Of a stretch of DNA of 64,000 nt, positions 30,737 through 39,399 are shown piece by piece. How positions within the stretch are numbered: position 1 is the first letter of the stretch; each line of letters begins with the position of its first letter. The notes below the pieces were generated by a model. It did not search any database and had not been told where the DNA came from. It worked only from the letters and a program-made list of their open reading frames with translations. Source of the DNA: Dyella acidisoli (lineage in GTDB: Bacteria; Pseudomonadota; Gammaproteobacteria; Xanthomonadales; Rhodanobacteraceae); assembly GCF_030160295.1 (NCBI RefSeq), contig NZ_BSOB01000037.1:44711-108710 (forward strand), given 5' to 3'. A program made the position numbers and the translations under genes.

Positions 30737-30815
30737 CGTCATTCCCGCGAAAGCGGGAATCCAGTTTGTTCTGATGCAAAAGCAAAGATGGATTCCCGCT
30801 TTCGCGGGAATGACG
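30737..30815. repeat. REP-like inverted pair
   Basis: The 27-nt arm CGTCATTCCCGCGAAAGCGG... at 30737-30763 recurs as an exact inverted copy at 30789-30815 with a 25-nt spacer. Each arm contains its own TTCCCGC/GCGGGAA hairpin. It lies between convergent metQ and pncB, where it could end or protect both transcripts. Confidence 0.85.
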
Positions 30816-30835
30816 ACCATGGGGAGATATATGGG

Positions 30836-32035
30836 TTATACGGCAGATTCCGCCTCCACCAGCACCGGAATATCGAACACCTGCCGCAAGTAAGCGATAT
30901 AAGCATCGTCCTCGCACATGTTCTTACCCGGCGAATCGCTGAGCTTGGCCACCGGCTGCCCATTGCAGCGAACCATCTTGATCACGATGTTGAGTGGCGT
31001 TGGACCAACGTCGTTGGTGAGATTGGTGCCCACGCCGAAGGCCAGCTGGCATCGGCCATGGAAGTGCTTGAACAGCTTCATCACCTTTGGAATATCCAGG
31101 CTGTCGCTGAATACCAGCACCTTGCTGCGCGGATCGACGCGGTTGGCCTGGTAATGCGCCAGCACGCGCTCGCCCCAGGCAAAGGGATCGCCTGAATCAT
31201 GCCGCGTGCCGTCGAACAGCTTGCAGAAATACATGTCGAAATCGCGCAGGAAGGCGGTAAGGCCGTAGACGTCCGATAAGGCGATGCCCAGGTCCCCGCG
31301 ATACTCCTTCGCCCATGCCTCCAACGCCGCAATTTGCGAATCGCGCAGACGCGGCCCCAGCGCCTGATGCGCCTGCAGGTATTCGTGCGCCAGCGTGCCC
31401 AGTGGACGCAGGCCTAGTTGCCACGCCAACCATACGTTGCTGGTGCCGGTCAGTTGCGCGCCCAGACCTTCACGTAGCGTCGCGACCACTTCCCGATGCC
31501 ATTCATGCGAGAAGCGCCTGCGCGTGCCGTAGTCCGCAATGCGGCACTCCTCGTAGCCAGGCGTTCCATGTAGCAGCGCGATCTTCTCCTTCAGCCGGCG
31601 ACGCCCTTCGGCGAGATCCAGGCCAGGATGCGTATTGCGGAAATACACCTCGTTGACGATCGCCAGCAACGGCACTTCAAACAAGATGGTGTGCAGCCAA
31701 GGGCCGCAAATGCGTATGTCGATCTCGCCGTTGTTCAAGGGCGAGGGAACAATGTCCACGTATTTCGTGTTGAGCTGGAACAGACCGAGGAAGTCGACGA
31801 AATCGCTCTTGATGAAGCGCCAGGAGCGCAGGTAATCAAGCTCTTGCTCGGTAAAGCGCAGGCTGCACAGCGCATCCAGCTCCTCTCGGATTTCATCGAT
31901 ATACGGCACCAGGTTGACACCAGGGTTGCGACACTTGAAGCGGTACTCCACCTGCGCAGCAGGATATTGATGCAGCACCACCTGCATCATGGAGAATTTG
32001 TAAAGATCGGTATCGAGCAGAGAGCTAACGATCAT
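30836..32035 (-). CDS. pncB: Nicotinate phosphoribosyltransferase
   Basis: First enzyme of the NAD salvage (Preiss-Handler) pathway, about 399 residues, making nicotinate mononucleotide from nicotinate and PRPP. Conserved segments include [13 protein letters not shown] at the start, [19 protein letters not shown] and [10 protein letters not shown], the usual phosphate and substrate loops. The ATG at 32035 fits the family start; a longer frame exists but looks non-coding. Confidence 0.96.
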   Translation of the reverse strand: MIVSSLLDTDLYKFSMMQVVLHQYPAAQVEYRFKCRNPGVNLVPYIDEIREELDALCSLRFTEQELDYLRSWRFIKSDFVDFLGLFQLNTKYVDIVPSPLNNGEIDIRICGPWLHTILFEVPLLAIVNEVYFRNTHPGLDLAEGRRRLKEKIALLHGTPGYEECRIADYGTRRRFSHEWHREVVATLREGLGAQLTGTSNVWLAWQLGLRPLGTLAHEYLQAHQALGPRLRDSQIAALEAWAKEYRGDLGIALSDVYGLTAFLRDFDMYFCKLFDGTRHDSGDPFAWGERVLAHYQANRVDPRSKVLVFSDSLDIPKVMKLFKHFHGRCQLAFGVGTNLTNDVGPTPLNIVIKMVRCNGQPVAKLSDSPGKNMCEDDAYIAYLRQVFDIPVLVEAESAV

Positions 32036-32150
32036 GGAGTGTCCATGTCGGAGGAAGAAACATCGCGCATGGCGCGGCACTCGCAGATTATCTCGCTGAA
32101 GCCCTTGCCATGAATAGCTGGGAGAGATTTAGCAAAGCTAAAAAAAGATA

Positions 32151-32186
32151 AAACCCCGGCAGCCAGGGGAATAACTGCCGGGGTTT
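32151..32186 (-). terminator. Strong intrinsic terminator without a known upstream gene
   Basis: A 12-bp stem AAACCCCGGCAG/CTGCCGGGGTTT. Reading the - strand it is followed by TTTTATCTTTTTTT. Another hairpin (GGCCG-GTTCC with GGAAC-ACGGCC, 32191-32228) lies just before it. It ends a - strand transcript that would contain the small reading frame at 32237-32377. Confidence 0.8.
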
Positions 32187-32236
32187 GCTAGGCCGTGTTC
32201 CGGGGGGAGGGTAAACTAGGAACCGGCCCCTGGATG

Positions 32237-32377
32237 TCACGATGTGTTGTGGCATCCGGTCGTCGCCTCACGGCGATACGAATGCTTAGTGCGTCCGACG
32301 CGAACGAAGTTCAAGTGACCGATCGAAACGAGATGAATCGGTTCAGCTTTCCGAAAGCATTGCACCAACTGTTTCAT
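32237..32377 (-). CDS. Possible 46-residue basic small protein
   Basis: The frame encodes MKQLVQCFRKAEPIHLV... and ends in ATTGCHNTS. AAAGGA lies 5 nt before the ATG, an ideal ribosome-site spacing, and a strong terminator follows about 50 nt after the stop. The product is Arg/Lys-rich with two Cys and no signal peptide or recognised family. The transcript might instead be a non-coding RNA. It is divergent from the cytochrome gene, whose start lies 41 nt away. Confidence 0.4.
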   Translation of the reverse strand: MKQLVQCFRKAEPIHLVSIGHLNFVRVGRTKHSYRREATTGCHNTS

Positions 32378-32418
32378 CTGCATCCTTTCCAACTACTTGT
32401 CAGTACAAGGCCATAAGC

Positions 32419-33231
32419 ATGCTGCGTCGCTGTCTTGCCCTGTTCGTGCTGTGCTTCGCTCTGCCGATCCATGCGGCCGATCTGAGCATCGATGCCGGCC
32501 ACGGTGCGCATATTTTGACCACTGCTCAATTGCTGGTACGCGCCGATGTGCAGAACGTGACGATTCCCGATGACGTCGCCTTCCATCGCACAATGGAATA
32601 TCGCGCCGTGCCGCTGCGCGCTCTGCTACCGGAACTTGCGCATGGCGATCGTTTGAAATTTGTTGCGAACGACGGTTTCTCGGTCGACATCGCGGCAGAT
32701 GCCATTCTCAATCAGGCAGGCGCGCAAGCATGGCTTGCGATTGAGGACCCGCGGCACGTATGGCCATCGCTGCCCAATAACAAGGGCGATGCCGGTCCTT
32801 TCTATGTGGTGTGGACACATCCAACGGCAGCCAACATCAGCAGCGAGCAATGGCCTTACCAATTGGCACGCATCCAACGCACGCAAGATGTAGCTTCCCG
32901 CTTTCCAGCCATCACACCTGCAGCTTCCGTGCCTGCTGACAGCCCCGTTCGACAGGGCTATGCCGTGTTCCAACGCACCTGCTTCGCCTGCCACACACTC
33001 AATGGCGAGGGTGATGCCCGCATGGGACCGGACCTCAATATTCCGCACAGCCCCACCGAGTACCTCAGCTCGGACACGCTGCGCGCATTCATCCGCAATC
33101 CGCAGTCTCTGCGACGCTGGCCGGAAGGAAAGATGACCGGCTTCCCCACACAGGCGTTACTGTCGGACGCGGATCTGGATGCGGTGATCGCCTACTTGAA
33201 GTACATGGCGCAACATAAAGCGGAGAAGTAA
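32419..33231 (+). CDS. Two-domain c-type cytochrome with a molybdopterin-oxidoreductase-like N-terminal domain
   Basis: A secreted protein of 270 residues; the signal peptide ends at AADL (about residue 20). Residues about 25-160 resemble the sulfite-oxidase-type fold but lack an obvious cofactor-binding Cys. A class I cytochrome c domain follows with CFACH at 188-192 and a candidate axial Met in GKMTGFP. It is probably a periplasmic electron carrier. The next gene (DUF72) starts 19 nt downstream, so they may be co-transcribed. Confidence 0.8.
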   Translation: MLRRCLALFVLCFALPIHAADLSIDAGHGAHILTTAQLLVRADVQNVTIPDDVAFHRTMEYRAVPLRALLPELAHGDRLKFVANDGFSVDIAADAILNQAGAQAWLAIEDPRHVWPSLPNNKGDAGPFYVVWTHPTAANISSEQWPYQLARIQRTQDVASRFPAITPAASVPADSPVRQGYAVFQRTCFACHTLNGEGDARMGPDLNIPHSPTEYLSSDTLRAFIRNPQSLRRWPEGKMTGFPTQALLSDADLDAVIAYLKYMAQHKAEK

Positions 33232-33250
33232 CCCGCGGAGCACTTGAACC

Positions 33251-34078
33251 ATGGAACTGTTCGACGAACATCCCCGACCGGTAAACGGTATTCGCGTCGG
33301 CATCGGTGGCTGGACTTTCGCGCCATGGCGCGACAACTTCTATCCGAAAGGTCTCGTGCAGCGGCGCGAACTGGAGTACGCCAGCCGCAAACTCACCGCA
33401 ATCGAAGTCAACGGCACGTATTACGGGACGCAGAAGCCCTCAACGTATGCAAAATGGGCTGCTGAAACGCCAGAAGGTTTCGTGTTCTCAGCCAAGGCGC
33501 CGATGCGCATCATGCAATCGCGCAAGCTGGAGAAAACTAGGCCCCAGATTGAGGACTTCCTGGGCGGCATCATCTCGCTGGGCGATCGGCTCGGCCCGAT
33601 CGTGTGGCAATTCGACGCCAACGAGAATGTGCAGCGCGACAGTTTCGCCGAATTCCTCGATTTGTTGCCGAAGCAGATCGAAGCACGCACGTTGCGCCAT
33701 GTGCTGGACGTACGCGATCCGGAGTTCGTCAATGCCGATTACCTCGAGCTAGTACGCAAGCATGGCATGGCGACAGTGTTCACCGATTCACCCGACTATC
33801 CATCCTTTGCCAATGTGACCGCGGATTTCGTCTACGCGCGGCTTATGCGTTCCCGCAGCAACGTGACGACGGGCTACGGCAGCAAGGAACTCGATGGCTG
33901 GGCGAAGCGTGCCCACGCATGGGCGAGCGGAGCACAACCGACAGATCTTCCTTACCTTGATGCAGAACGTGCGCCGCAACGCAAGCGCGATGTCTTCGTT
34001 TTCTTCATCAGCGCAGCGAAGGAGCGCAACCCGGCCGCAGCGATGGCGTTGATCGAGCGACTTCCTAATTTTTGCTGA
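33251..34078 (+). CDS. DUF72 domain protein (YecE-like)
   Basis: A 275-residue TIM-barrel-like protein of the DUF72/YecE family. It shows IGGWTFAPWRDNFYP, the conserved EVNGTYYGTQKPSTYAKWAAETP and FVFSAKAP. Its biochemical role is not established. It overlaps the 3' end of the convergent HExxH lipoprotein gene by 14 nt. Confidence 0.9.
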   Translation: MELFDEHPRPVNGIRVGIGGWTFAPWRDNFYPKGLVQRRELEYASRKLTAIEVNGTYYGTQKPSTYAKWAAETPEGFVFSAKAPMRIMQSRKLEKTRPQIEDFLGGIISLGDRLGPIVWQFDANENVQRDSFAEFLDLLPKQIEARTLRHVLDVRDPEFVNADYLELVRKHGMATVFTDSPDYPSFANVTADFVYARLMRSRSNVTTGYGSKELDGWAKRAHAWASGAQPTDLPYLDAERAPQRKRDVFVFFISAAKERNPAAAMALIERLPNFC

Positions 34079-35138
34079 CGTCCAGCAAGGCTCGCAAGCT
34101 TTTCTCGCGTTCGGCTTTAGGCTCTTTTGCCAATTCACGAACACGCTTGAAGAACTGCGGCCACTGTTCCCCTGCTTGCTTGAACAGCACGGCAAACGCC
34201 GGCGTCCATTGATCGTAAAGGCCGAACGGCAGCAAGGTAGCATTGTTGATCGGCTGCGCCACCCATTTGTCGTAACGGTGATCGTTTGGCCAATGCTGGT
34301 CACGCCACTTGGCATAACGCGCACGAAAATCTTCGATCTCGCGCTGCTTGCCTTCCGCCATTTCGTGTTCGTCCGCACCGCTGACATACAGTTTTTTCAG
34401 GCGATCACGCAGGTCGAGCACCAACGAGGTAAATCCATCCTCCATGGCCTGCTCATGATCGTCGCCGACCGGCTCGCCACGCGAACGATGCCACACGCGC
34501 AAACCCTCTTCTTCCACGAACATGGCATAGCTTTCATTGAAAGCAGTATCGCCTTTCATGTAGATCTTCTGATGCGCAAGTTCATGGAAGATCGTGCCGA
34601 CCAGTTCGTCGTCGTCCCAGCGCAGCATGCTGCTGAGGATGGGGTCGGAAAACCAACCGAGCGTCGAATAAGCCGAAACACCGCCGATGTACACGTCATA
34701 GCCATGTGCACGAAGGTGGTCCGCACCTGCCCTCGCCTTCTGCTCATCGAACCAGCCTCGATAAGCCACGCAGCCGGCAATAGGAAAACATTGCGGCACG
34801 GCTTCTACCGAGAAACGCGGCGTGGCATAGACGTTCCACACCACATAAGGACGGTGCAGTTGAACGTAATAGGTATAGCTTCGGTTGCGCGGTAGATCGA
34901 GCCGATCCGAGGCGAATTGTCGTGCCTGCTGGGAAAGTTGCAGACGCGTTGCCAGCTTGGGATCCGTCGCAGGGTCGGCAACCACCTTGCGCACCGAACG
35001 GCGCTGCAACAGCAACGCGCCCTCGCCATGCGTGACGTGCGCGTAGTAGCGGAGATCGGCACAGGCACCAAGCACGGCGACCACCATGACGCAGACTATC
35101 GAACGGATGGCGAACAAACGAATGCGGGGACGAATCAT
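34065..35138 (-). CDS. Predicted aminopeptidase-like HExxH lipoprotein
   Basis: An exported protein of about 357 residues. The signal peptide ends in a lipobox VLGAC (Cys about 26). The zinc-metallopeptidase motif HELAH lies at about 185-189, with NESYAMFVEEEGLR downstream as a likely third-ligand region. It fits the predicted-aminopeptidase family of gammaproteobacteria. ATG 35138 is used; a TTG six codons upstream is possible. The start codon lies within a perfect hairpin. Confidence 0.82.
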   Translation of the reverse strand: MIRPRIRLFAIRSIVCVMVVAVLGACADLRYYAHVTHGEGALLLQRRSVRKVVADPATDPKLATRLQLSQQARQFASDRLDLPRNRSYTYYVQLHRPYVVWNVYATPRFSVEAVPQCFPIAGCVAYRGWFDEQKARAGADHLRAHGYDVYIGGVSAYSTLGWFSDPILSSMLRWDDDELVGTIFHELAHQKIYMKGDTAFNESYAMFVEEEGLRVWHRSRGEPVGDDHEQAMEDGFTSLVLDLRDRLKKLYVSGADEHEMAEGKQREIEDFRARYAKWRDQHWPNDHRYDKWVAQPINNATLLPFGLYDQWTPAFAVLFKQAGEQWPQFFKRVRELAKEPKAEREKSLRALLDVSKN

Positions 35139-35148
35139 CCCCGCATTC
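35120..35148 (-). promoter_or_regulatory. Hairpin enclosing the start codon of the HExxH lipoprotein gene
   Basis: GAATGCGGGGA pairs perfectly with TCCCCGCATTC around a 7-nt loop. In the mRNA the first arm covers the purine-rich GCGGGGA and the ATG sits at the stem-loop border, so the structure could block translation initiation. Confidence 0.5.
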
Positions 35149-35165
35149 TGACGCAAGAGCCGAAT

Positions 35166-35522
35166 TTAGTGGCTGTGGTAGCCCGAACTGCTATGACCGC
35201 TGGCATGACCACCGCCATGCCAGCTGTGACCGCCACCACCATGCCAGTCATGCCCATGATCGCCATGTCCCCAGTAACGTCCACGGCCGCCGTAGTAGTA
35301 GATGCCGCCGTAGTAACCGTAAGGGTAATAGCCGTAGCCGTACGGATAGCCGTAATACGGATAGTCGTAGACCACAGCCGGACCGCTTCCGTAGTAGGCG
35401 TCTCCCACGTAGCCGTTGCTTTGTACGTAGCTGTAGCCTGGCGCCACATAGCAGCCGGAAAGCAAACTGATCAGGCCAACCAGTATCAGGCCGGCAAGCA
35501 CGCGTTTCAGTGGGATGTTCAT
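35166..35522 (-). CDS. Gly/Tyr/His-rich small lipoprotein
   Basis: A 118-residue lipoprotein with lipobox LLSGC (Cys about 24). The mature part is almost wholly Tyr-Gly-Pro repeats (YPYYGYPYGYGYYPYGYYGG) followed by His/Gly-rich repeats (HDWHGGGGHSWHGGGH). Such low-complexity surface lipoproteins are common in xanthomonads, and the His part could bind metal. Function unknown. Confidence 0.8.
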   Translation of the reverse strand: MNIPLKRVLAGLILVGLISLLSGCYVAPGYSYVQSNGYVGDAYYGSGPAVVYDYPYYGYPYGYGYYPYGYYGGIYYYGGRGRYWGHGDHGHDWHGGGGHSWHGGGHASGHSSSGYHSH

Positions 35523-35606
35523 GGTGGGGACTCCATGCGCTCTACGATGTTACGGTAGTCCTGCTGCGCTAAATGCGCACTGAGCAGAATCTGTACTGCA
35601 AAGCGG

Positions 35607-35636
35607 AGGCCGGGCCGCATACAGCGGCCCGGCCTT
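35607..35636. terminator. GC-rich hairpin between two - strand genes
   Basis: GGCCGGGCCGC pairs with the facing CGGCCCGGCC around ATACA, with TTTT on the + side and no T-run on the - side. It lies after the histone-like gene stop and probably ends that transcript or acts as an attenuator. Confidence 0.6.
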
Positions 35637-35663
35637 TTCGGTAAAAAAACGCTAACGGCTCTT

Positions 35664-36299
35664 TCAGGTTTTACCGCCCTTGGATTGATCGCCGCGCGCA
35701 CGCGACGAATGATGCAACGGACCTTGAGCCTGATTGTCGCCGTGCTGTGCGCTGCCGTTGACGGTGGCCGGGGCCGATTGGGCACCAGGCCAGGCCGGTC
35801 CTCGTTTCACGCGCTCCTGCTTTGCCTGCAGCAACGCCTGGATATGGGCAACCGCATCCTCGGGGCTGATATGAACGGCTTCGCCGGAAACAGCGCTTGG
35901 AGCGGGAGCAGGCGTCCGCGGGTCTGACTTCGCCTTCGCGGGCTTGCTAGGCGCTCGCTGCTCAGTGGCCGGCGCAAGCGTTGCTGCCGGGCGAACGGCT
36001 TTGACTTTCGCAATTGGCGCCTTGCTGACCGTCTTTTCCTGTTTCTTCGCTGCAGGCAATGCTGGCTTGCTGGCTACCGTTTTCTTTACCGCCTTCGTGG
36101 CAGGCGTTTTCTTGGCAGCTGCTTTCACTGTCTTGGGTGCTGCTTTCTTTGCAGTCTTTTTGACGGCAACGATTTTTTTCGCCGTTTTCTTGCGAGCCGA
36201 AACAGGTTTGCCGGCAGGTTTCTTCCTGGTCGAGCCGGCAGCTTGGGATGCCTTGCGGGCCGCGGGTTTCTTCGCGGCAGACTTGCGCGTCGTTGCCAT
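35664..36299 (-). CDS. Histone H1-like Lys/Ala/Pro-rich protein
   Basis: A 211-residue protein, the first 130 residues of which are KKTAKKAAPKT-type repeats like histone H1 C-terminal tails (AlgP/Hc1-like). Residues about 140-165 (HISPEDAVAHIQALLQAKQERVKRGP) form a short amphipathic segment. It probably binds DNA or RNA non-specifically. Low complexity makes homology assignment weak. Confidence 0.75.
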   Translation of the reverse strand: MATTRKSAAKKPAARKASQAAGSTRKKPAGKPVSARKKTAKKIVAVKKTAKKAAPKTVKAAAKKTPATKAVKKTVASKPALPAAKKQEKTVSKAPIAKVKAVRPAATLAPATEQRAPSKPAKAKSDPRTPAPAPSAVSGEAVHISPEDAVAHIQALLQAKQERVKRGPAWPGAQSAPATVNGSAQHGDNQAQGPLHHSSRARGDQSKGGKT

Positions 36300-36378
36300 G
36301 CGTACGTACTCCAGCGGTGATCGGTAGCGATCATCATCGCGAAGTGCATGTGATCGGCAAGTGCCGATCGTTTGTTTC

Positions 36379-36987
36379 TTACATTCTCGGCTGCGACATC
36401 AATCCGAGGAAATGCGGCAGCACGGCCGGATTCGCCAGCACGGTAAACACTACGCCATAGGCCGCGCCCCACAGGTGGGCGCTATGGTTGACGTTATCCC
36501 GCCCGTGCTGATCCATGTAGATCGAATAAGCCACGTACAGCACCGCGTAGATGATCGCCGGCACTGGCAGAACCAACACGTAAATGCGTGCCCATGGCGC
36601 GTAGAGGATAAAAGCGAACACCGCTGCGGACACTGCGCCGGAGGCACCCAGGCTGCGATAGTTCGCATTGCGCCGGTTCTTCAGATAGGTAGGCAGAATC
36701 GACACGATCAGCCCGCCTAGATAGAACAGCGCAAAGCCAAAGGATCCCAGCGTCTGCGCATAAATCGGCTCGATCGCCCGGCCGAAGAAAAACAGCGTCA
36801 TCATGTTGAACAGCAAGTGCATTGGATCGGCATGGATGAAGCCATAGGTCGCCAGCCGGTAATACTCGCCTTTGCGCTCGATCGCGGGCGGCCACAGGAT
36901 CAGATCGTCCACCAACTTCCTATTGTTGAAGGCCATGAAGGAGACGATGCAGGTGGCGGCAAGGATGATTAGCGTTGTAATCGGCAT
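36379..36987 (-). CDS. Rhomboid-family intramembrane serine protease
   Basis: A 202-residue six-helix membrane protein. The catalytic Ser116 is in GASGAVSA at the start of helix 4, and His168 or His171 in NHSAHLWGAAYG supplies the base. The HADPMHLLFNMMTLFFFG segment carries the family's oxyanion and loop residues. Substrate unknown. It stands alone. Confidence 0.92.
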   Translation of the reverse strand: MPITTLIILAATCIVSFMAFNNRKLVDDLILWPPAIERKGEYYRLATYGFIHADPMHLLFNMMTLFFFGRAIEPIYAQTLGSFGFALFYLGGLIVSILPTYLKNRRNANYRSLGASGAVSAAVFAFILYAPWARIYVLVLPVPAIIYAVLYVAYSIYMDQHGRDNVNHSAHLWGAAYGVVFTVLANPAVLPHFLGLMSQPRM

Positions 36988-37100
36988 ATGACGAATCCGA
37001 CCATGACAGGATTGGGAATCCGCCCATCTTGACGTTCACGCGCCAAGTTGTCGACGGCTACAATGCCCAACCGCTTCCCAATTCATGCTCCACCCGACGT

Positions 37101-37985
37101 ATGAAACCCATCCGCTACATGCACTTGGACGTCTTCGCCGCCAGCCCCAGCGGCGGCAATCACCTGGGTGTGGTCACCGATGCCAGCGGATGGAGCGACG
37201 CCGACATGCAGCGCTATGCGCGCTGGACCGATCTGGTGGAAACCACGTTCCTGCTGCCGCCGGCCGATCCCAAGGCCAGCTATCGCGTGCGCATTTTTAC
37301 GCCGCAAAAGGAAATCGCTTTTGCCGGCCATCCCAGCGTGGGGAGCGCCCATGCCATACTCGAATGCGGGCTGGCCGAACCGAAAGACGGCCTACTGTGG
37401 CAGGAATGTGGCGCTGGCATATTGCCGATCCGCGTGGAAGGCAGTGGTGCGCAACGCATACTGATGCTGCAATCGCCCGAGGCGCGCGTGGTGAAAACCG
37501 GCCTGCACGCGCATCCGCTACTGGCGCCTACGCTCGACGGCATCGAACTTGGCAAGCTGCCACCTGCGCTAGTGGATGGCGGTCGCCGCTGGTGGTTGGC
37601 CGAGTGCAAGGACGAAGCCAGCCTGCGCGCATGGCAGCCCGACCACAGTGCTATCGGCGCACTCGCCGTCGCCAGCGGCAGCATGGGCTTGTGCGCATTC
37701 GCGCGCAGCAGCCATCCCGACTATCAACTAGTAGTGCGCGCGTTCCCTTCCGGCGTGGGCATCGTTGAAGATCCCGCTTCCGGCGCCGCGAATGGCCTGA
37801 TCGCTGCGTACCTTACGCACGCGGAACCCAACGGCCCACTGGCGCGCGGTTATTCCGTAAGCCAGGGCCGCGAAATGGGACACGATGCGCTGCTGATTGC
37901 GCACATCGTCGACGGCATGATCTGGATCGGCGGACGCACAAACACCGTGATCGATGGAACGCTGCATTGGAACGGACGTGATTAA
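37101..37985 (+). CDS. PhzF family isomerase/epimerase-like protein
   Basis: A 294-residue protein of the diaminopimelate-epimerase fold. Glu47 (VETTF) matches the catalytic Glu of PhzF. The motifs [17 protein letters not shown] and [11 protein letters not shown] are conserved. No other phenazine genes are nearby, so this is a stand-alone PhzF-like enzyme of unknown substrate. ATG 37101 matches the family start. The following yaiI-type gene overlaps its 3' end by 8 nt. Confidence 0.92.
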   Translation: MKPIRYMHLDVFAASPSGGNHLGVVTDASGWSDADMQRYARWTDLVETTFLLPPADPKASYRVRIFTPQKEIAFAGHPSVGSAHAILECGLAEPKDGLLWQECGAGILPIRVEGSGAQRILMLQSPEARVVKTGLHAHPLLAPTLDGIELGKLPPALVDGGRRWWLAECKDEASLRAWQPDHSAIGALAVASGSMGLCAFARSSHPDYQLVVRAFPSGVGIVEDPASGAANGLIAAYLTHAEPNGPLARGYSVSQGREMGHDALLIAHIVDGMIWIGGRTNTVIDGTLHWNGRD

Positions 37986-38442
37986 GGCAGCACGCATCTG
38001 GGTGGACGCCGACGCGTGCCCAGTAGCGATCAAGGAGATCCTGTTTCGCGCCGCACAGCGCGCGCAGGTGCAGGTTACGCTGGTGGCGAACCACGCGTTA
38101 CGAACGCCACCTTCGCCTTACATCCGAAGCATCCAGGTAGCCGGCGGCTTCGATGTGGCGGACAACGAAATCGCCGGCCAGGTTGAACCCGGTGACTTGG
38201 TGGTAACGCAAGATATCCCGCTGGCCGCTGCCGTCATCGGGAAAGGCGCGTTGGCAATGCATCCCCGCGGCGAGCTTTATACGCCCGACACCATCCAGCA
38301 GCGCTTGACCATGCGCAACTTCATGGAAGAGCTGCGCAGTGCGGGCGTCGATACGGGTGGTCCGGCCGCGTTGCATCCGCGCGATAAACAGGCCTTTGCC
38401 AACCAGCTCGACCGCTGGCTGGCGCAACAGCCCAAGCGTTAA
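37978..38442 (+). CDS. YaiI/YqxD (UPF0178, DUF188) protein
   Basis: About 154 residues. It opens with the conserved [20 protein letters not shown], then [22 protein letters not shown], and a basic C-terminus. This is a PIN-like fold of unknown activity. The GTG at 37978 places the start in the usual position before IWVDADACP; an ATG at 37954 in the same frame is the alternative. It is coupled to the PhzF gene by an overlap. Confidence 0.9.
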   Translation: MIKAARIWVDADACPVAIKEILFRAAQRAQVQVTLVANHALRTPPSPYIRSIQVAGGFDVADNEIAGQVEPGDLVVTQDIPLAAAVIGKGALAMHPRGELYTPDTIQQRLTMRNFMEELRSAGVDTGGPAALHPRDKQAFANQLDRWLAQQPKR

Positions 38443-39338
38443 TCGCGCCTATCCGAATCGCGCTGCCCCAGATTCGCTCGTCGCGCAGCAACCCTCGCCA
38501 AGGCAGCCAGATCCATCCCTTCCGCGCCATCCGCCAACGCTTCGATCAAGCTGTCTCGCAACACGCCTGCCAATGGCATCGGCACCTGCTCCGCGTGTGC
38601 GGCGTCCTGCGCCAGCATCACGTCCTTCAAGCCTAACGGCAAGGCAAAGCCAGGCGGCGTGAAGCGCTCTTCCGCCATCGCCTTGCCATAGCCTTGATAC
38701 ACCGGTGAGGCGAACAGCGTGCTGGTCATCAGCTCGATGAAATCCGCCGCGCTTACGCCATAGGCGCGCGCCAGCACGGAGGCCTCGGCCAGGCTTTCGA
38801 TCGCAGAGACAATCATGAAATTGCCGGCGAGCTTTACCACGTTGGCGCGCTCGGGAGTTTCTCCCATCGGCCAGAGCCGGGCCGCCATGGTTTCGAGCAA
38901 GGGCCGGGCTTTTTCGATGGCGTTTGGTGCGCCTGCAACCAACATATTGAGCTTGCCCGCAGCGGCCACGTCTGGACGGCCGAACACCGGTGCCGCCACA
39001 TAGCCCAGTCCGCGCTTGGTGTGTTCTTCAGCCAGTTGTCGCGCGAGTGCGACAGAGATCGTGGCATGGTTGACGTGCACCGTGCCGGGGTCCATCGCAT
39101 CGAGAAGACCACTATCGAGAAATACACTGCGCACTGCCTGATCGTTCGCCAGCATGCTGTGCAGCACCTCGCCCTGCGCGGCGCGATCAGGCGTGCTTGC
39201 CACACTGGCGCCAAGTGAGGCGAGCTTCTCCGTGACCGCTTCCGAACGATTCCAGACCAGTACGTGATGCCCGGCGGCAACCAGATTGCTGGCCATGGCC
39301 ACACCCATCGCACCAAGCCCGATAAAACCGACTTTCAT
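38439..39338 (-). CDS. NAD(P)-dependent beta-hydroxyacid dehydrogenase family oxidoreductase
   Basis: A 299-residue enzyme with Rossmann motif GLGAMG at 7-12. The substrate loop [19 protein letters not shown] and the catalytic-Lys segment [17 protein letters not shown] are intact. It belongs to the 3-hydroxyisobutyrate/2-hydroxy-3-oxopropionate dehydrogenase family; the exact substrate is unclear. It is convergent with the yaiI-type gene and overlaps it by 4 nt. Confidence 0.9.
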   Translation of the reverse strand: MKVGFIGLGAMGVAMASNLVAAGHHVLVWNRSEAVTEKLASLGASVASTPDRAAQGEVLHSMLANDQAVRSVFLDSGLLDAMDPGTVHVNHATISVALARQLAEEHTKRGLGYVAAPVFGRPDVAAAGKLNMLVAGAPNAIEKARPLLETMAARLWPMGETPERANVVKLAGNFMIVSAIESLAEASVLARAYGVSAADFIELMTSTLFASPVYQGYGKAMAEERFTPPGFALPLGLKDVMLAQDAAHAEQVPMPLAGVLRDSLIEALADGAEGMDLAALARVAARRANLGQRDSDRRD

Positions 39339-39399
39339 GGAGAATCTCCCATTGCGAACGCTAAGTGGAGCACGATCGATGTTCAGCGGAAGCGAAGCG

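Noticed and set aside
32195..32416. A 73-codon + strand frame upstream of the cytochrome gene
   Set aside because: It overlaps a better - strand candidate and a hairpin, and has no good ribosome site.
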